This document shows, one piece after another, positions 6,828 to 10,362 of a DNA stretch of 10,362 nucleotides. Source of the stretch: Brachybacterium sp. (GTDB lineage Bacteria > Actinomycetota > Actinomycetes > Actinomycetales > Dermabacteraceae); contig DAHVRS010000134.1 of NCBI GenBank assembly GCA_027322375.1, positions 1 to 10,362 on the forward strand. The letters are read 5' to 3'. The notes beneath the pieces were generated by a model. The model was not told the origin of the DNA. It saw nothing but the letters and a program-made list of their open reading frames with translations, and made no database searches. The number at the start of each line of letters is the position of its first letter. Within the stretch, counting starts at the first letter, position 1. The translations under genes were made by a program, and so were the position numbers.

Positions 6828-7410
6828 ATGAGCAACGAGAACCCGCCCCAGGTTCCGTCGGCCGCGCCATCGATGGAGGAGAACCCCTTCGACAACCCGG
6901 ACCTCGCCCCGCCGGCCACGCCGGAGGAGGCCGCGCACCCCACGGATGATCCGGGCCGCGAATACCACGAGGACCAGCCTCAGGACGAGGGCACGTCCAA
7001 GGGCCATTCCGGCGTCGGCGCCCCGTCCGAGCCGCGCCGCTCCGGCACCGGCAGCCGTCAGGCACCGCGCCGCACCAGCGACGAGGCGATGGACGAGCGT
7101 CTTCCGGTCATCCCCGGGGAGCTGCTCCTGGCCGAGGCGCCGGTCGTCATAAACAAGGGCGCCGTCCCGATCACGCTGCGCGTGGTCAACACCGCGGACT
7201 GGCCCATCCAGGTCGGCTCCCACTACCACTTCGCCGAGACGAACCCCGTGCTCGACTTCGACCGTTCGGCCGCTCGCGGCAAGCGTCTGAACATCGTCTC
7301 CGGCGGCTCCGTGCGCTTCGAGCCCGGCGCCGAGGAGGACGTCGAACTGATCGACTATCGCGGGGCGCGCATCGTGCGCGGCTTCCGCGGCGACATCGGA
7401 GGTCCGCTCG

Positions 7411-7418
<8 letters not shown>
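6828..7418 (+). CDS. ureB: Urease subunit beta with long N-terminal extension
   Basis: The UreB fold is complete at residues 94-194, from [18 protein letters not shown] through [34 protein letters not shown] and [14 protein letters not shown]. It is preceded by about 93 residues rich in Pro, Glu, Asp, Ser and Gly, probably disordered, making the protein 196 residues against roughly 100-125 in most bacteria. The ATG at 6828 has AAGGAGG just upstream; a later start would need MDERLPV at residue 88, which has no clear ribosome-binding site, so the extension is probably translated. The last eight bases overlap the ureC start, which suggests coupling. Confidence 0.93.
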
Positions 7419-8481
<1,063 letters not shown>

Positions 8482-8483
8482 GC

Positions 8484-9176
8484 ATGCCAGGAGACTCCCC
8501 CACGCGCACCGCAGCTCTGCTCCTGCTCGCCGACGGGCGCCTGCCCGCCGGCGGCTACGCCCACTCCGCCGGGCTCGAGCAGGCGATCGCGCGCGGCTGG
8601 GTGCGCACCGCGGAGGACATCGCCGAGTTCCTCCGCGGGCGCATCCACACCACCGGTCTGGTCGCCGCCGCCTTCGCGGCCGCCGCCCAGCACCGGACCG
8701 CCGCCGCGATCGAGGCGGGAGATCTCTCCGGGCTCCGAGACGACCACGTCATCCAGGCCGAGCTCGCCGGCGACGCCCGCTTGCTGTTCCGGGAGGAGCT
8801 CGTCCTCGGCCGGCACGCCGAGGACCCGGGCACACTCTCGACCACGCTCGACGTGCGCCGCGACGGCGCGCCCGCGGTCGTCCAGCGGATCGCGCTCGGA
8901 CCTGAGGCCGTCGGCTCCCGCAGCCAGGCCGTGCTCGGCGCGCACCGCGCCGTCGGCAATGTCGTGGTCGTGGAGCCGAACGGAGCCCCGGACCCCGAGT
9001 CCGCGACCCCGGAGGCGGGCTGCGCGGTGATGCGCCAGGACGAGGCGACCGTGCAGATCACGGCCCTCGGCACCGACGCCCCGGAGCTGCGCCGCCGCCT
9101 GGACCGCGCCACCGACCTGCTCGGTGACCCGTGGGCCTCGCCCACCCCGCGCGTCTGGAGCGCGATCCCGCGCTGA
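8484..9176 (+). CDS. UreF-UreD chimera (fusion of two urease accessory genes by deletion)
   Basis: This 230-residue frame joins two unrelated urease accessory proteins. Residues 1 to about 85 are the start of UreF (LLLLADGRLPAGGYAHSAGLE, then RIHTTGLVAAAFAAAAQH). From about residue 87 it becomes the second half of UreD/UreH (DHVIQAELAGDARLLF, EELVLGRHAEDPG, VQRIALGP, then AVLGAHRAVG). UreF normally has about 220 residues and UreD about 260-290, so the C-terminal two thirds of UreF and the N-terminal part of UreD are missing. The junction is near 8736-8748. UreF and UreD work together as the GTPase-assisting nickel-delivery complex, and neither half should function. The start lies two bases after the ureC stop. 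Confidence 0.8.
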   Translation: MPGDSPTRTAALLLLADGRLPAGGYAHSAGLEQAIARGWVRTAEDIAEFLRGRIHTTGLVAAAFAAAAQHRTAAAIEAGDLSGLRDDHVIQAELAGDARLLFREELVLGRHAEDPGTLSTTLDVRRDGAPAVVQRIALGPEAVGSRSQAVLGAHRAVGNVVVVEPNGAPDPESATPEAGCAVMRQDEATVQITALGTDAPELRRRLDRATDLLGDPWASPTPRVWSAIPR

Positions 9177-9223
9177 CCGCCTGAACTGACCACCCACCCA
9201 TCCAGGAGATCCCGGAGGTCCCC

Positions 9224-9800
9224 ATGAACGACACCACCCCCCACCGCTCGCTGCGTCTCGGCGTGGCCGGTCCCGTCGGCACCGGCCACACCGCGATCCG
9301 CGATGACGTGACGATGAACCTGCTGGCCGTCGAGGACCTCGAGCGCGACGTCGACCCGCTGGACATCGTGCTGGTCGAGTCCGGCGGCGACAACCTCACC
9401 GCCACCTTCTCCCCCTCGTTCGTGGACGCGCAGCTGTTCGTCCTGGACGTCGCCGGCGGCGGCGACGTGGCCCGCACGGGCGGCCCCGGCATCAGCCGCG
9501 CGGACCTGCTGGTCGTGAACAAGATCGACCTCGCCGAGCATGTCGACGTGGACGTCGACCGGATGCTCGCCGACGCTTCAGAGGCGCGCGAGGGCCGGGC
9601 CGTGGTGGGTGTGCCTCAAGCGCCCCGAGACTGTCGAGGCGCTCGCGCAGTGGGTGCGCGAGATGCACAAGACGGTCACCGAGGGCGGGCACACCCCGCA
9701 GGATCCGGGCCCGATGGCGCCGCACTTCCACGCCGACGAGGACGGCCAGGCCGGCTACCTGCACACGCACGACGAGGCAGGTGCCGGCCACACCCACTGA
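9224..9800 (+). pseudogene. ureG: Urease accessory GTPase UreG, deleted and frameshifted
   Basis: The first part reads [13 protein letters not shown], the start of the UreG P-loop, and then jumps to [18 protein letters not shown], which belongs after the CPH motif. About 54 residues (Klebsiella K20 to P73) are missing in frame, removing the Walker A lysine, the switch acidic residues and the nickel-binding cysteine. [14 protein letters not shown] and the guanine-specificity NKID (99-102) remain. After V130 (9611-9613) one extra base, or two missing ones, shifts the frame; homology resumes at 9615 with [17 protein letters not shown] and ends at TGA 9798-9800. That C-terminal part has a His-rich tail ([19 protein letters not shown]). 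The ATG at 9224 has GGAGG five bases upstream. A sequencing error could explain the frameshift but not the deletion. Confidence 0.85.
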
Positions 9801-9812
9801 CCTCAGCTGCCT

Positions 9813-9834
9813 GCGGCGCTGACTCCAGCGCCGC
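9813..9834 (+). terminator. Hairpin terminator after the urease cluster
   Basis: GCGGCGCT (9813-9820) and AGCGCCGC (9827-9834) form a perfect 8-bp GC-rich stem with a 6-base loop, 12 bases past the ureG stop. There is no T-tract, as often seen in actinobacterial terminators. It separates the urease cluster from the leader-peptide gene. Confidence 0.6.
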
Positions 9835-9885
9835 CCCGGCGAGGGCCTCGATGCCCCGTCTCTGTCCCGCTATGTGAACAGCCTC

Positions 9886-9920
9886 TTGCACGGTGGGACG
9901 GGGCGGGGCATTCTCTTGCC
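9886..9920 (+). promoter_or_regulatory. Candidate promoter of the methionine-rich leader ORF
   Basis: TTGCAC (9886-9891) and CATTCT (9909-9914) are spaced 17 bases apart. The second hexamer keeps the key A at position 2 and T at position 6 but is otherwise weak. It ends six bases before the ATG at 9921, so the message would start at or beside the start codon. No Shine-Dalgarno sequence is present, which fits leaderless initiation. Confidence 0.4.
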
Positions 9921-10034
9921 ATGACCTCGATCGCCGCGCACCGCGAGACCGCCCCCCGGGTGGTCCGCTCCGCTATGCGCGCGATGATGTTCATGATGAT
10001 GATGCCGATGATGCATCGTCAGCCGAGCCTCTGA
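9921..10034 (+). CDS. Methionine-rich leader peptide (37 codons)
   Basis: A short ORF starting MTSIAAHRETAPRVVRSAMR and continuing AMMFMMMMPMMHRQPSL before TGA at 10032-10034. Ten of 37 residues are methionine, eight of them packed between residues 22 and 31 (9984-10013). It is too short and too biased to look like an enzyme; it looks like a leader peptide whose translation speed reports charged Met-tRNA, comparable in design to trp, ilv or leu leader peptides. The left arm of a 9-bp stem begins four bases after the Met codons, where a stalled ribosome would cover it. The alternative is a Met/His-rich metal-binding microprotein (Met clusters bind Cu(I)), or chance. It probably controls the gene starting at 10206. 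Confidence 0.6.
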   Translation: MTSIAAHRETAPRVVRSAMRAMMFMMMMPMMHRQPSL

Positions 10035-10091
10035 GCGCTCACGACCTCTCCGAGATCGGCTGACAGGAGCCGGCCGGAGGGCGCGGGCTCC
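10018..10091 (+). promoter_or_regulatory. Putative attenuator with mutually exclusive hairpins
   Basis: Stem A pairs GTCAGCCGA (10018-10026) with TCGGCTGAC (10056-10064), nine perfect pairs spanning the leader stop codon. Stem B pairs CGGCT (10057-10061) with AGCCG (10068-10072). Stem C pairs GGAGCC (10066-10071) with GGCTCC (10086-10091). A excludes B, and B excludes C, the 1:2, 2:3, 3:4 logic of classical attenuators. A ribosome stalled on the Met codons would block A and favour B. No T-run follows C, so the output could be on transcription or translation. Confidence 0.45.
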
Positions 10092-10170
10092 AGGTGCCAC
10101 CGGGAGCACAACCCCTTCCGATCCGCCGCACAGGCGTAGATCACCAGGGATCCCGGGCCCACCGCCCGCC

Positions 10171-10183
10171 GCGCATCATGCGC
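10171..10183. repeat. 13-bp inverted repeat GCGCAT-C-ATGCGC upstream of the last gene
   Basis: A perfect dyad with a single central base lies 22 bases before the ATG at 10206. The loop is too small for a full RNA hairpin, so a protein-binding site or a 4-bp RNA stem with a 5-base loop near the ribosome-binding site are the options. Nothing else in the 171 bp between the leader ORF and this gene looks like a gene. Confidence 0.35.
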
Positions 10184-10205
10184 CGCACCTCGGAGAACTC
10201 GCATC

Positions 10206-10362
10206 ATGACCATCGCCCTGGACCGTCATCCCGCCACCCTGGCCACCAACAACCCCCGCCTGCGCCGCGTCGGCGCCGCCCCGGCCCGCCCCGCCCAGCC
10301 CGCAGATGACTCCGTGACCATCACCGTCACGGTCACCCTGCCCGCCGGCACCGGCGACGTCG
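10206..10362 (+). CDS. Unidentified protein, N-terminal part (partial)
   Basis: An open frame runs from ATG 10206 off the end of the window (52 codons visible). GGAG at 10192-10195 is ten bases upstream, a little far but usable. The visible residues begin MTIALDRHPATLATNNPRL and then, after an Ala/Pro/Arg-rich stretch, DDSVTITVTVTLPAGTGDV. There is no signal peptide or recognisable motif, and I do not know the family. Position after a Met-rich leader suggests regulation by methionine supply, which would predict a role in methionine or sulfur metabolism or transport, but that is inference from context only. Codon use is like that of its neighbours. Confidence 0.55.
   Translation, partial: MTIALDRHPATLATNNPRLRRVGAAPARPAQPADDSVTITVTVTLPAGTGDV

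Noticed and set aside
9853..9904. 8-bp dyad GCCCCGTC/GACGGGGC around the leader promoter
   Set aside because: 36-base spacer and simple G/C runs; likely compositional, though it could be part of a longer termination region.
10035..10205. SAM riboswitch between the Met-rich ORF and the next gene
   Set aside because: I looked for the SAM-I and SAM-IV conserved core sequences and did not find them; a covariance-model search would be decisive.

Overview
The window is high-GC, tightly packed DNA with strong G/C preference at third codon positions, GTG as well as ATG starts, 4-base stop/start overlaps and at least two apparently leaderless transcripts. Together with the protein flavour this points to an actinobacterium, most likely Micrococcales. 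A Brachybacterium/Dermabacteraceae-like host is my guess from general resemblance, not from a search.

Layout. 1-763 (+): the end of a sensor histidine kinase overlapping a complete NarL/LuxR-type response regulator. 819-1553 (-): a VapB/Phd-type antitoxin and VapC (PIN) toxin pair with a palindrome-rich control region. 1570-4354 (-): a three-gene importer of the nitrate/sulfonate/taurine type (ATPase, permease, lipoprotein binding protein). 4510-5588 (-): tRNA adenosine deaminase TadA overlapping a RibD-C/DHFR-like reductase. 5690-6328 (+): uracil phosphoribosyltransferase, probably read from a leaderless mRNA. 6325-6440: a tandem duplication of a 56-bp unit that starts at the upp stop codon. 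6515-9800 (+): a urease cluster. 9921-10362 (+): a 37-codon methionine-rich leader peptide, mutually exclusive hairpins, and the start of an unidentified gene.

The urease cluster is the most striking part. ureA and ureB are complete (UreB has a disordered N-terminal extension of about 93 residues), but everything after them is damaged. ureC lacks about 210 codons, including four of the six metal-site ligands. ureF is fused in frame to the second half of ureD. ureG lacks about 54 codons, including the Walker A lysine, and then carries a frameshift. ureE is not present. All three large losses are in frame and confined to this cluster, while every other complete gene in the window has a normal length. 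The cluster should not be able to make active urease. It is either a decaying locus or an assembly artefact, and read-level checking is needed to tell which.

The second notable item is at the right end: a short ORF with a run of Met codons, a promoter placed for leaderless initiation, a 9-bp stem starting just after the Met run, and competing downstream hairpins. This is the layout of a classical amino-acid attenuator.
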